From: Elymus sibiricus
Taxonomy: Eukaryota > Streptophyta > Magnoliopsida > Poales > Poaceae
Assembly: GCA_039707655.1 (NCBI GenBank)
Contig: CM077676.1
Span: 186,864,936 to 186,928,935, forward strand
DNA length: 64,000 bases
Reading direction: 5' to 3'
Both the position numbers and the translations under genes were made by a program. A model generated the notes under the pieces. The model was given only the letters and a program-made list of their open reading frames with translations. It was not told the DNA's origin and ran no database searches. Below, piece after piece: positions 33,545 through 45,200 of the stretch (position 1 is the stretch's first letter; every line of letters starts with the position of its first letter).

Positions 33545-35099
33545 GCAAGCAACCCCCCTTGACGCATGCCTATATCACCAATTCTCTCTCCCTCCTGCTT
33601 GCATTAGAATTTGCTACTGCTACTGTTCTATCCTATTCTGCTGCATAGCCTGTCCTTGTAACTGCTTTTGATACATTACCTGCAATCCTAAATACTTAGC
33701 ATAGGTTGGATGTAATCATCTGTGGCCCCTCTTCCTTGCTGTAGTTTCCCCGCTTTAGTACCTGTGCCTGATCGATGTGATCGAACGGGATGAGACCATC
33801 ACAGCACCACACCCCTAAGTTGCTCGACTCTGCAGAGCTACCATCGAGTGCCGAGGGTGATACCTCCTAACTCACTCCCGATGTGAACTCTGTAGTACAA
33901 CTATTCGGTTGTGGGTTACCGAGGGTGATTCCTCTTCCCCACCTCCGATGAAGCTTTGTCGGTAACCCCGCAAGTGTGAATACCATCGAGGGTGATTCCT
34001 CCGGATTCACTTTGATGGGATCATCGAGTAGGAATCCAACGAGGGTGATGCCTCGGAGTCCTGCTAGATGTTTTGGACACACGATTACTTGCACTTAATT
34101 ACTGTTGTTACTGGATAAAGTCGGGTAGGCCCCGAGGGGTACCCGCGAGTGATGTGGAGTCGGGTTGACCGTGAGGGTACCCGCGAGATGAATACGTGGC
34201 ACGGCCGGGCATTCTTAGCCCTTGCCGTAAGTCCACGAGACGGGACGACGGGGTCATAGGATCGTGAGTCTCTGCTCGTTTCCGCACGCTCCAAATGCAC
34301 TAATGGGTTAGGATATGTAATCTGAGTAAGCCTCTGGCCTTTTCGCGCTAACCAGCATGTGGGAATAATATGGGTACTCGGCGTCGTATGTATCAGCCGA
34401 AACTCTTCAGACGTCAGCGGTTGAGCGGCACGCGCCCGGGTTGGACCATGAAAGCCTGCGCTTGTATTAAGGGTGCTAGGTCTGCTCCCTGCCGTCCTCG
34501 CAACGCGCAGGAGTGCAAATGGCGATGGGCCCAAGACCCCTGAGCGCTTAGGATGTAGACCGGCGTGCTGGCCTCTCTGTTGAGCCTAGGTAGGGCTACG
34601 ACGTGTCGATAGTCCGAGGCCGGGCATCGACTGAGCAAGTGTGTCCGGCCAGAGTCATCGAACGTGTTGGGTAAGTTGGTGCACCCCTGCAGGGAAGTAT
34701 ATCTATTCGAATAGCCGTGTCCACGATAATAGGACGCTCGGAGAATATCCCGATCTTCTACAACTAGAAATGGGTTAAATATATTGGCTCCGGGATCGCT
34801 TTCTCGCAGGGAGTCCAGGAAGGATCTCTGGGCGATGTTTGATACTTGTTGCTACTACTATACTTATTTACTAATCTGCACTCTTCTTATGCTGCAAGAC
34901 CGCTGAAGATGCTAGTCTTCGATAGGCTAGGCTTTCCCCTTCTATTCTGGCATTTCTGCAAATCAGTCCACATATACAGCCTTCCATTGATAATGTTGCA
35001 TAAGTAGAATAGCTCTGATGTAAGTCTTGCTGAGTACTTTGGATGAGTACTCACGGTTGCTTTGCTTTCTTTTTCCCCATACCCGATACTTGAGATCAG

Positions 35100-35206
35100 A
35101 TGACGGAGCCCCGGAGTCAGCTGCCCCTGCTGTCGACGACTACTACCAGCACTACTACCCCCCTGGGTACTACTACTATGAGGAGCCCTCCAACGACCAG
35201 GAGTAG
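35100..35206 (+). other. candidate terminal LTR exon in F (Tyr-rich frame)
   Basis: It follows a CTTTCTTTTTCCCC tract and ATCAG. Frame continuation from 33470-33544 gives an Ala/Asp then Tyr-rich tail (YYQHYYPPGYYYYEEP) ending at TAG 35204-35206. A second frame is also open (Thr-rich), so coding is uncertain. Confidence 0.3.
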
Positions 35207-36652
35207 TTAGGAGGCACCCAGGCAGGAAGCCTGCGCCTTTCGATCCAGTGTTTTTATTTTGCCCCGCCTTCTAAAGGCCTACCTGTTAACTTTATGTCTG
35301 TACTCAGATATCTAATGCTTCCGCTGATGCTTGTATAACATCGAGCTTTTGTATTCAAGCCCTCGAGGCCCCTGGCTTGTAATATAAAGCTTGAATTATT
35401 ATTTTTTGTGTTTAGAGTTGTGTTGTGATATCTTCAAGTGAGTCCTTAGGCTTGATCGTGTACACTTGCATGTATGATTAGTGCACGATTAAGCCGGGGG
35501 CGTCACAATCACAAATTCTTCAGCAGCGGAATAAAGTAAGAGAGAGTGAGGAATTTGAAACCAGGTTGGCTCGGTGAAGACAATGGAATTTGGTAGACCA
35601 GTTCCAGTTGCTGTATCAACTGTACGTCTGGTTGAGGCGGCTGAGTCGCAACTCAGAGGACACTTAGTCCTCACCATATTCCTCTTGAGCTAAGGTCACT
35701 TAGACCTCGCCCAATCACTCGTGGTAAGTCTTCAAGGGAGACTTCCGAAACCTTCACAGACTTGTTCATCGGCACGCCAAAATTACTCTTGGGTGCTCAG
35801 AACATGATGCCTAACCGTCTGGAGGAATGACAGTCCTCAAATGTAACAAGCGTCAGATCACATAGATCGATCTCTTTAGTGATGCTCAATCACTTTGGCT
35901 CTGGTTGGGTTTTTCCTCACTTGGGTTCTCTCAAAGTCATCAGAGGATGGGCTTCTCTCAAATGACAAGTGTCAAGTTCTCTCGGAGCAGCCAACCAACA
36001 AGTGGTTGTGGGGGGCGGCTATTTATAGCCAGGGGCAACCCAGCATGAATTGTCATAAATGCCCTTCTCTGATTCGACCGTTGTCAGGATAAGGATCCAC
36101 TCGACAGCTGGCACGCGGCGCAGCAACGGTCGGAAAATTGATCTCTCAATTTCGTCGGGGCACTCAATTTCCTCACAGTAGGCAGATCGCACTGGCGAAC
36201 TCCTAACTCCTCAGCCTGACGAAATTCGTCAGCGACTAGATGAACTTCGTCACTGTCGCTAGCAAATGCGTCAGCTGTACTGGAGATTTCCAAAGGCTTC
36301 ACTCGAAGAGGCTTATGTGTGTATAGGTTTGAGTAAGTTTGAGCATCACTTTGGAAATGTGAAATATGTTTCACCTAGACCCCCTTTAACAGTACGATTT
36401 TTCCTATGAGTCAAATAAGAATAAAATAAACTACGAAAACCAAAGTCTTCACATCAATTTCTTCAAAGGCCATACCAATTTCATCACCAAATTCTCCACT
36501 TGAAGAAATCTATTTTTAGGGGTCGTCTTCCATGTGTTAAACCAAATCTTCAGGGACTCTGTCTCCTGTGTATACTCACAAACACATTAGTTCCTCAACC
36601 TATTTGTCTTCAATGCTTCAAAACCACTAAGGGGGCACTTGATGCACTTACA

Positions 36653-36668
36653 ATCTCCCCCTTTTTGG
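36653..36668 (-). other. primary PPT of Sirevirus D
   Basis: On the minus strand this reads CCAAAAAGGGGGAGAT, adjacent to the 3' LTR. Confidence 0.88.
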
Positions 36669-37108
36669 TGATTGATGACAAATTGGTTAGGCTTTCAACG
36701 GGAGTAACAATAATTGAAGTGTAAGAACAGAGTTTGAAGAAATTGACTACAAGATATTGAGGAACTTCCCCTGAAGATGTGCATATGAGGAATTTGCTTT
36801 GGATTTCAAATGCACATGGCAGGTTGAAATTGTGGAGATCTTCCCCTATATCTTGGAATCCAATCATGCATGATCATAAGATATTTGACGAATATGAATG
36901 CATGATGAGAATTGGTGTCTGACGAAATTGTGCATGCATGAGCAGATATAATTAAGGTCAGGGCATGCGTATTAAATGTAGCAAAAGAGTCAGACGACCA
37001 ACAGTTATTAAGTTACAACTCATCAAAGAGCAAATCCAATAAAGTTCAAGAGTTGCAACTTAAGCAAAAACAGCCCATATAATGACCCGCTTGAAGACTA
37101 ACTCACAC

Positions 37109-37121
37109 TTCTCCCCCTTTG
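37109..37121 (-). other. secondary PPT of Sirevirus D
   Basis: On the minus strand this reads CAAAGGGGGAGAA, about 54 bases beyond the env-position stop. The left Sirevirus has the same word at about the same distance from its stop (170-183). Confidence 0.7.
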
Positions 37122-37174
37122 TCATCAAATGACCAAAAGGAGACAAAGATGAGGACTAACGCCCCTGAAGAAAA

Positions 37175-40100
37175 TCACGGAGAAGTCGAGGGAGCGCCAA
37201 CATTGTTGGGGTCGCGTGATGCAGAAGGACCAGCCGCAGTGTCTTCAACCGCTTCATTTTCGTCAGTTGTGCGTGATGAAGACTCTGAACTTGGCATGAG
37301 AGGAGGAACTTGGGTTTTCTTGAACTTCTTCCTTGGCGGTTCTTCCCAGTCAAAGTTTATTTGGAAATCCATATCAGCAAGTTCTTCATCGGTCTTGAGG
37401 TGCGAGAGGATGGCCCATGATCTGTCAAACATCTCGTGGAGATAATAGCGGTTTTTGCATACAGAGTTATGCATCACAGTCATATTAGCTTGAATAGCAG
37501 CAAACTGACGCTTAACCCATCGGTGATTTTTGTCAACTTTCTGGTGCAGGCTTATGAGCAACTCACGGTCCGTCATGACACGTGGTGCTTCAGGTGCAGA
37601 GGATGGTCTTGAAGCATTTGCAGCTGTGTCCTGGCTAGCAGTTTCATCAGCATTGGAGCTTGAAATAGGTTGACGAAATTGTCCATCAAGGGGACGAATT
37701 CCTTCATCAATAACCGTCTTGCCCTTGCCAGGAACAGTGGACAGATTGCTCTGAAGAACTTCAACTTCAGGCAGATAGCTTAAGTGATTTTGACAATCAG
37801 CCTTGTAGTGAATTGAAGACCGGGTTCTGATGAATCTCATAATCCATGGGGCATACGGCTTCAAGTCAAATGGAGACTGTGCCACTGTGACCAAAGTCCT
37901 CATGAAGAAATCGTGAATGTTAATGGGAGTACCATGAATGATGTGGAACAGCAGATTCTTCATAATGCCCACAACTTCTTCAGTATTGGAGTTGTGACCT
38001 TTAATGGGACTGAGGGTTTTGGACAGAATGCGATAGACCATTCGTGGTACATACAACAAATCCTTCACTAGGAAGGTTGTCCTTGGAGCTTCTCCTTCAG
38101 CTATAGGCTTCATAAGCACTTGCATCAGGTGGTTTGGCAGTTCAGGTTCTTCATATATTCTCTTTGCTTCTTCATGGGGTGGATCAACGGGAAGAGCACG
38201 AAGAAGTTTGTCAACTAGTGCTTTGTAATGAGTGTCTTCACTCATCCAGTTGAGAGCCCATCTTGCAATGTCGTCAACGTTGCCAAAAAAGTGCATAGTT
38301 GCATAGAACTGAAGAATTAGTTCTTCATTCCAATCGCAGACGTCAGAGCAGAAGCTGAGTAATCCAGCATCATGAAGAACTGCCAGAACTGGCCGAAAGC
38401 ACGGTAGTGATTCCATATCCACGTGAGGAATATGGTGATGCGGGAATACTTTGTTCTTGTTGAATAAGAGTGAAGCATAGAAATTCATCTGAGTCCTTGT
38501 CTAGAAGCGCAGGCGCCTAATCTTGGCTGAGTCATATGGGGACTCACCAATGAAGAAGTTCTTCTCTTCGAAGAATTTGACATTATCAAACTAAGGCCAC
38601 CTGAGGACTCTGCCAATCTTTGGCATCACAAGAACTGGTTGAATGTTGTGCATCCTTTGACGTACATCAAACACTGGTCGTGGGGACCCAGTGGAATCAT
38701 TTGGATCAGTCACGGCAAGAGCTCGAGCAACTTCCTCAGCTATGGCAGTTGGAACTGTATCAGTGTCAGCTGACGGAATTGAGTCCGCACGTGGAGGGGA
38801 TGTATTGATGACATCAACTATTGGATCATCTTGAGCAATTTCATCAGCTGCTGCAGCTGGAATTTCTTCAGGAATGCTTTGAAGTGATGGTTGTCGTTCC
38901 TCAGAACCCGTGTGAATTTCTTAAGTGATAGCGGGTGACTGTGGCACTTGCGTCAGAGGAGTGGTGAGGGGCGAATTTGGATGAAAAGCTTCCCAAAGTT
39001 CATCAATGATTGGAGGGGTAGTTGCACCGTCAATATCCACATCCTCTTCAGTTTCTTCACTACTGCCAGATGGAGTAGAAGTAGTGGCATTTTCATCAGT
39101 CACCGGAACCTGTGATGGCTTCCGTGATGAGACAAGAGGAAGTGAAGCATCTTCTTCAACTTCTATTTCTTCATCCATCTGCTCTGTGGTAGCAGCAGAA
39201 TGGGTATCATTTTCATTTTCATCAGCCTGAGGAATTTCATATTCCACCCCATAGGGAACCATTTGACGATCTTCATTAGAACGAGTTGGGGGCGCTGATG
39301 AAATTGGTGTAGCATCAATTGGAACGTCTGAAGACAATGGAGTCGTCTTCATTTTCTTCACTGTTGCAGTGATGGCGGGAGGGGCTGAAGCTTTTCTCTT
39401 TTTAGCTTCCTTCTCATCAGCCTTGGTCTTCTTCACTTCTGATGCAGAAGGAAGGGTGATAGTCTTCACAGATGAAGTCGTTGGTGGTGGTGCTGCTGAG
39501 GAACTTGATGGTTCAGTTGCTTCAGGAACGACTGATGCAGTCGCCCTGGCTGTTTCTTCAGGATCAACTTCTTCAGTTGCCCTTTCATTTTCTTCAGGCG
39601 CAACCTCTGTTGCCCCGGCAGTCTCACTGGTCTGAGCTAATGGTGGTGGAGCTGAAGAACTGGAAGGAGGTACGATGCCAAACTTGGCAGCCTCATGCTT
39701 GTTGTGCTCATTAACCACTTTGGTGGTGGTTTGGATGAATCTATCGCGCTCCCCACAACAGTGACTTGACTGGTGTTCAAACTCTTCAGACAGCTGTTGA
39801 ATTTCAGACTGTAAAGTTACAAGCTATTGAGGAGAAATAGAGAGCATGTTCTTCTGCAGCTCCTTCTCTTTCTGCAGTTGCTGTTTCCTCACCAGCTTTG
39901 CTTGAGCAATTTTGTGTTTCTCATTCAAAATGAAAGCAGATAATACATGACTTGGGCCAGGAGGTAGATTCAATTCATTAAGAGGAGTATCTGGCTTGGT
40001 GCACCAGATGTCAATAAAGTCCAGGAGCTTCTTGGGGTCCAGCATCATTGGAACTGAAGAAATTTTAGCAAAGGCAGCTTGCTCTTGCTTCCTTCTAAGG

Positions 40101-41029
40101 AACTCCGCGAGCTCATCTTCGTCATCCAGCCCATGTTCGTCAACCTGAGGCACGAAGGCCTTGCTCTTGAGACTTGGCCTAGTTCCACGGCCAGCAGTGA
40201 CCTTTTGCTTTAGCTTGGGCATAGAAGATGGTTGCCCACTAGCTGAGGCACTTGATGCAGCAATTGAGGCTGTTGGAAAGCCCTCGGTGCGCTGGCAAGA
40301 TGCGACCACGACCGGTGTTGAAGCTCTTGCTGCTGCCATTGACGAACTTGAAGCAGGAGGAGGCACTGAAGATTTTGAAATCTTGGGTGCTGTAGCCTTT
40401 GAAGCTGCCGGCTGAGCCACTGAGGGCTTTGGGACAGACGGCTTGGGCTTGTTGGCAGGCTTCTTTTGCATGGCCTTCTTCGGAGCACTTGCACTACCAC
40501 TAGCACCAGCTTCAGCTGAGGCCTTTGTGGCCCTGTTGAATTCTTCAACAGCCTTTTGGGCCTGTTTCTGTAATTTAGCTTGACACTTTGCCCATTCTTT
40601 GGGAAATTCTTCACCCCTCTTGATACTTGTGGGATGAGCAACTTGACCTTCAGCAAGCGGTGGCCTATTGCACGGAGGATTCACAGCAAAATCCTTCATA
40701 TATTTGGGAGTGACATATCTGTAATCTCTCCACTCGTACATCCAGTACCGTTTGATTTTCTGTGTGCGCGTTTTGCGTTGCTTCTTGGTCTTAGGGCCAT
40801 AAATATTTTCATCTGGTGTACAGTACCCTGCATACAAGTCGTCAGGAATCTCGAAAGCAGTGTGTATTTCTTTCCTTTTGCCACCCTTTTGAGGCCTCTT
40901 TTTATCAGCCATTTGCTTCAGCTGAGGTTTTTGAACTCGTGAGGACTCTGAAGATGTTTGAAGGTTTTCCTCAAGCAATGCTGCAAATGAATTAATTTGA
41001 TGAGAACCTAGTGATTCATCGGCAGACAT
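37175..41029 (-). pseudogene. Sirevirus D env-position ORF (about 1284 residues, four stops)
   Basis: A single frame from ATG 41029 to TGA-type stop 37175 with no frameshift. Stops at 39824-39826, 38921-38923, 38591-38593 and 38501-38503 fit CAG or CAA codons turned to TAG or TAA. The N-terminal 110 residues are strongly basic with KKRPQKGGKRKE and KTKKQRKTRTQKIKR, good nuclear-localisation candidates. An Ala/Pro/Ser-rich linker, a coiled-coil-like stretch near residues 370-460 and an acidic Glu/Thr/Ser-rich zone follow. The last third is globular, with HDAGLLSF, CSDVCDW, MHFFGN and LLRALPV, and resembles the ORF of element C. No signal peptide or membrane span is visible, so the traditional 'envelope-like' label is not supported here. 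The start is chosen because it follows a good splice acceptor (41035). Confidence 0.75.
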
Positions 41030-41355
41030 TGTACCTATGAATAGAGTATAGTTGCGAGGAAATAGGGAAGAGTCACATGCGTTCTCAGAGATTTTCAAAA
41101 TAAACCAGTTAAGGAAATTGACCCTTATCGTCTTGACGCAATTCACTAAGTGTTCTTGACCTAGGTTCCAGAGTTGTACAGATTGAGCAATTTGCACAAT
41201 TGAGGAATCTAGTTGTTAAGTATAACTTAGATGAAAATACTCAAGACTGGCCAAAAGGAAGTGCTGAAGAATTGAAAGAGTGGTAAAAACAGCACTTGAA
41301 GATTTTGTGGCAGTAAAAAGATCAAACTTGGGAGGTAAAAATAAATTTTAATTAC
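41030..41355 (-). other. candidate intron in the leader of the D env-position ORF
   Basis: On the minus strand a donor CTTGAG|GTAATT (intron from 41355) and an acceptor TATTCATAG|GTACAATG (intron end 41035) bracket 321 bases. A pyrimidine-rich run lies before the acceptor. The second exon begins 5 bases upstream of ATG 41029. Confidence 0.5.
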
Positions 41356-41590
41356 CTCAAGGATGAACTCGATGAACTGGACGACGAGTCGAAGGAAATC
41401 GTCAGTTCAGATCTTCCATGCCCTAACTTGGCGACGAAAGACGTCTACGGCGGCGGTGGAGGTGAAGAAATCCGCGGCCGGCGCGAGTACGACGGCGAAG
41501 AAGTCGAGGCAGTGAAGCTCTTCCTCTCCGACGATGATGAGTTCCAGCGGCGGCGCTAGGGTTTTGAGAGCGACAGGGGCGCGAGAGTGA
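41356..41590 (-). other. candidate 5' untranslated exon upstream of the D env-position ORF
   Basis: GC-rich sequence unlike its surroundings. It includes AAAACCCTAGCGCCGCCGC (near 41557) and many CGCCG and TCGTC words, the look of a grass gene 5' leader. A short upstream ORF (ATG near 41420) is present. Confidence 0.5.
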
Positions 41591-41616
41591 AATGAGTTAG
41601 GGTTGATGAGGTCAAG

Positions 41617-41628
41617 CCTTTATATAGG
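41617..41628 (-). promoter_or_regulatory. internal TATA box upstream of the D env-position ORF
   Basis: On the minus strand this reads CCTATATAAAGG, about 30-40 bases before the GC-rich leader. Upstream (41690-41750) there are two ACGCGTC words and GGCGCGGGA, promoter-like in composition. Confidence 0.55.
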
Positions 41629-42246
41629 CGCTGTAAAAACTGAGTGGTCCGAAGATTTTGGACGGATAAGCCCCTGGCGTTTCGCATCTGAGTGACACGC
41701 GTCATACATGCATTTTGAACGCGCTTATCCACGCGTCGATGGCGCGGGATTAGGTTACTGTGGCAACCACCAAAAATTGATTAGAATATTTTTAGAATGT
41801 GTTCGCAATTTCTTCAGCTGTCAAGGACACAGTGAAGACTTTGAATAGTGTCAATTAGAACGCATATGAAGAGATTGAAAACACTGTTTGAAGAAATAGC
41901 TATATGTCGATGCTGTTGAGGACATGAAAAACTCAAATATATATATAAACAATAAGCAGTGAAGAATAACCTCAAATGATGAATTTGAAAAGTTTGACGA
42001 AATTGCAAATGATGAAAAACTCAAATTTGAAGAATGTCATAAAGAGGTGGTGGCGTTACTCACCGTATAAGAACTATGATGATTTCAGACACCACGTACA
42101 ATTGTCGTAGGGTTCTAAGAATCAAGTTCTTCATTAATTTCTTCACACTTAGAGGGTTAGTCTTCATTGATTGAAGAAAAACGTTACTTCGTGTGTTGTG
42201 CATCAAAGTCATCAAGAATGCATAAGCGTTAGGATGTGTGTCCTTT
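41629..42246 (-). other. spacer between pol and the env-position promoter (Sirevirus D)
   Basis: AT-rich, with no credible ORF. The first ~200 bases after the pol stop contain repeated TTCTTCA/GAAGAA words as elsewhere in D. The promoter-like GC-rich part starts near 41760. Confidence 0.6.
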
Positions 42247-45200
42247 TCAAAGGACATTCAAAGATTCTAAGATGTTTAGCTCACACCGCAACATGCAAAA
42301 CCTTCTCTCATCCAAGGGCTTAGTGAAGATATCTGCAAGCTGGTCTTCAGTCTTCACATGGTCGATGACGATGTCTCCCTTCAGCACATGATCACGAAGA
42401 AAATGGTGACGAATCTCAATATGCTTCGTCCTTGAGTGTTGCACTGGGTTGTGGGCGATCTTGATGGCGCTCTCATTGTCGCAGTAGAGTGGCACTTTCT
42501 TCACGTTGACGCCATAGTCCTGGAGGGTTTGCTTTATCCATAGTAACTGGGAGCAGCAGGCGCCAGCAGCAATGTACTCAGCCTCGGCAGTGGAAAGTGA
42601 GATGCAGTTCTGCTTCTTCGAGGACCAACATAGAAGAGATCGTCTGAGGAAATGGCATGTGCCTGATGTTGACTTGCGATCCACACGATCACCAGCATAA
42701 TCAGAATCGGAATATCCAGCAAGATCAAGTGATGAGCCCTTGGGATACCATAATCCAAGCGTTGGAGTGTGAGCTAAATATCGAAGAATTCGTTTCACAG
42801 CCTGGTGGTGTGATTCCTTCGGTGATGCTTGAAAGCGGGCATACATGCAAACGCTAAGCATAATATCTGGCCTAGATGCACATAGGTAAAGCAGCGAACC
42901 AATGATGGAGCGATATAGCTTCTGATCGAAATCTTTACCATTTTCGTCAGTGTTGAGTTGGCCATTTGTTGGCATTGGTATCTTGAGGCCTTTGCAATCT
43001 TGCATTTCGAATTTCTTCAGGCAGTCTTTGAGATATTTCTCCTGAGATATGAAGATGCCATTGGGTTGTTGACGAATTTGAAGCCCGAGGAAGAATTTCA
43101 ACTCCCCCATCATAGACATCTGATATTCTTCTTGCATCATATGAGAAAATTCGTCACTGTATTTCTTGTTAGTGCAACCAAAGATAATATCATCAACATA
43201 TATTTGGCATATGAACAGTTCATCATCATAAGATTTTGTGAAAAGAGTAGGGTCAAGTGAACCGGGCTTGAACCCCTTTTTCTTCAGAAATTCCTTCAAT
43301 GTATCATACCAAGCCCTAGGGGCTTGCTTGAGGCCATAGAGAGCCTTGTTGAGTCTGAAGACTTTGTCAGGATGCTTTGGGTCCTCAAAACCTGGTGGTT
43401 GAGCAACATATACTTCTTCCTCAAGCTTACCATTGAGGAATGCACTTTTCACATCCATTTGATATAAGAGGATATCATGATGGTTAGCATATGCAAGCAA
43501 TATACAAATGGCTTCAAGCCTAGCACTAGGTGCAAATGTTTCATCAAAATCAATACCCTCAACCTGTGTGTAGCCTTGAGCTACAAGACATGCCTTATTC
43601 CTCACCACTTGGTCATTTTCGTCTTGTTTATTGTGGTAGATCCACTTAGTGCCGATGACATTGTGCTTGCGTGGACCAGGATGCTTAACAAGCTCCCACA
43701 CATTGTTGAGCTCGAACTGACGCAATTCATCTTGCATTGCTTGAATCCATTCAGGTTCCAGAAAGGCTTCATCAACTTTGGTGGGCTCTGAAATAGAGGC
43801 AAACGCGTAATGCCCACAAAAGTTAGCTAAATGTGAAGCTCTTGAGCGAGTGAGGGGACCAGGTGCATTGATGTTGTCGAGGATCTTCTCAATCTGCACT
43901 TCATTCACCACTCGTGGATGTGCTGGACGAGGGCCTTGTTGTTGTTGTTGCCGTGCAGAATCCTCAGCATCATTTTCGTCAGGATGTTCATTTTCTTCAC
44001 GACGAGGAACAACCACTTCTTCATCAGGAGCTATTTCTTCACTGGGCACAATTTCACCAGTGCCCATCAGCTTGATAGATTCCTCAGGAGGCATTTCATC
44101 TAGCACAGGAGGCAGGTGCTCTCTTTGCGAGCCGTTAGTTTCATTGAACCGCACATCTACAGTTTCAACAACCTTGTGGTGGAAGGAGTTGAAGACTCTA
44201 TAGGTGTGCGAGTCCTTTCCGTAACAAAGCATAAAACCTTCATGTGCTTTCGGTGCAAATTTAGAACTGTGATGAGGATCTCTAATCCAACATTTAGCAC
44301 CGAAGACTTTGAAATAACTCACATTGGGTTTCTTGTCTGTGAGGAGCTCATATGAGGTCTTCTTGAGGAATTTGTGAAGATATACCCGGTTGATGATGTG
44401 GCATGCAGTGTCAATTGCTTCAGGCCAGAAGTGACGAGGTGTCTTGTATTCATCAAGCATAGTACGCACCATCTCGATGAGGGTTCTGTTCTTGCGCTCC
44501 ACGACTCCATTCTGCTGAGGAGTGTAGGGAGCAGAGAGCTCATGAGTGATACCAAGTTCATCAAGATAGTCGTCGAGGCCAGTGTTCTTGAACTCAGTGC
44601 CATTGTCACTCCTGATATGCTTGATCTTGAGACCATAATTCGTCATGGTCCGATTGGAGAATCGTCTGAAGACATTCTGAACTTCAGTCTTGTAGGTAAT
44701 GATGTGCACCCAGGTGTAGCAAGAGTAGTCATCAACAATGACAAATCCGTAGAGAGATGCTGCATTGGTTAGTGTGGCATAATGTGTAGGACCAAACAAA
44801 TCCATGTGAAGTAATTCAAAAGGATGAGTAGTGGTCATGATTGTCTTCACCAGGTGCTTGGCTCTGGTCATCTTTCCAGACTCACAAGCACCACAGAGGT
44901 GATCCTTGACGAATTTGACACCCTCGACTCCAATGATATGCTTCTTCTTGACGAGAGTGCTCAAATTCCTCATTCCAGCATGTCCAAGTCATCGATGCCA
45001 TAGCCAGCATTCCGAAGCTTTTGCCATTAGACATGTTGCAGGCTGAGGACCTGTAGAGAAATTTACAATGTACAAGTCACCTTTCCTAAAGCCTTCGAAG
45101 ACTTTGGATTTGTCAAATTCCAACAGCACAATGCATCTATATTTGCCAAAGATGACAATCATATCAAGATCACAAAGCATTGAGACAGACATGAGGTTGT

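Larger units (their letters stand above)
31290..35507 (+). mobile_element. solo LTR F, 4218 bp, chromovirus-type
   Basis: It starts TGTAACACCCC, ends GGGGGCGTCACA and is flanked by a perfect ATCAC duplication (31285-31289 and 35508-35512). No gag or pol is present, so it is a single very long LTR left after recombination. It shares with E's LTRs the TGTAACACCC opening, the CACA end, a CTATTCGAATAGCC landmark (about 34703) and an inverted GAGTAC...GTACTC landmark (35032-35052). The GC-rich zone at 31780-32680 probably contains promoter and leader. A possible spliced reading frame is discussed separately. I infer the Tekay/Del lineage from the E comparison. Confidence 0.85.
31019..36652 (-). 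repeat. 3' LTR of Sirevirus D (1411 bp, split by solo LTR F)
   Basis: The pieces are 31019-31289 and 35513-36652. On the minus strand it starts TGTAAGTGCATC and ends GCGCTTTCA. The TATA box is at 36017-36030 (minus-strand CTATAAATAG). A palindromic TGACGAAATTCGTCA lies near 36218-36232. Confidence 0.9.

Noticed and set aside
35508..35512. ATCAC at both F and the Sirevirus stub at 29492-29496 as evidence for a shared target event
   Set aside because: Five bases is too short. The stub's right end is missing, so no duplication can be shown there.
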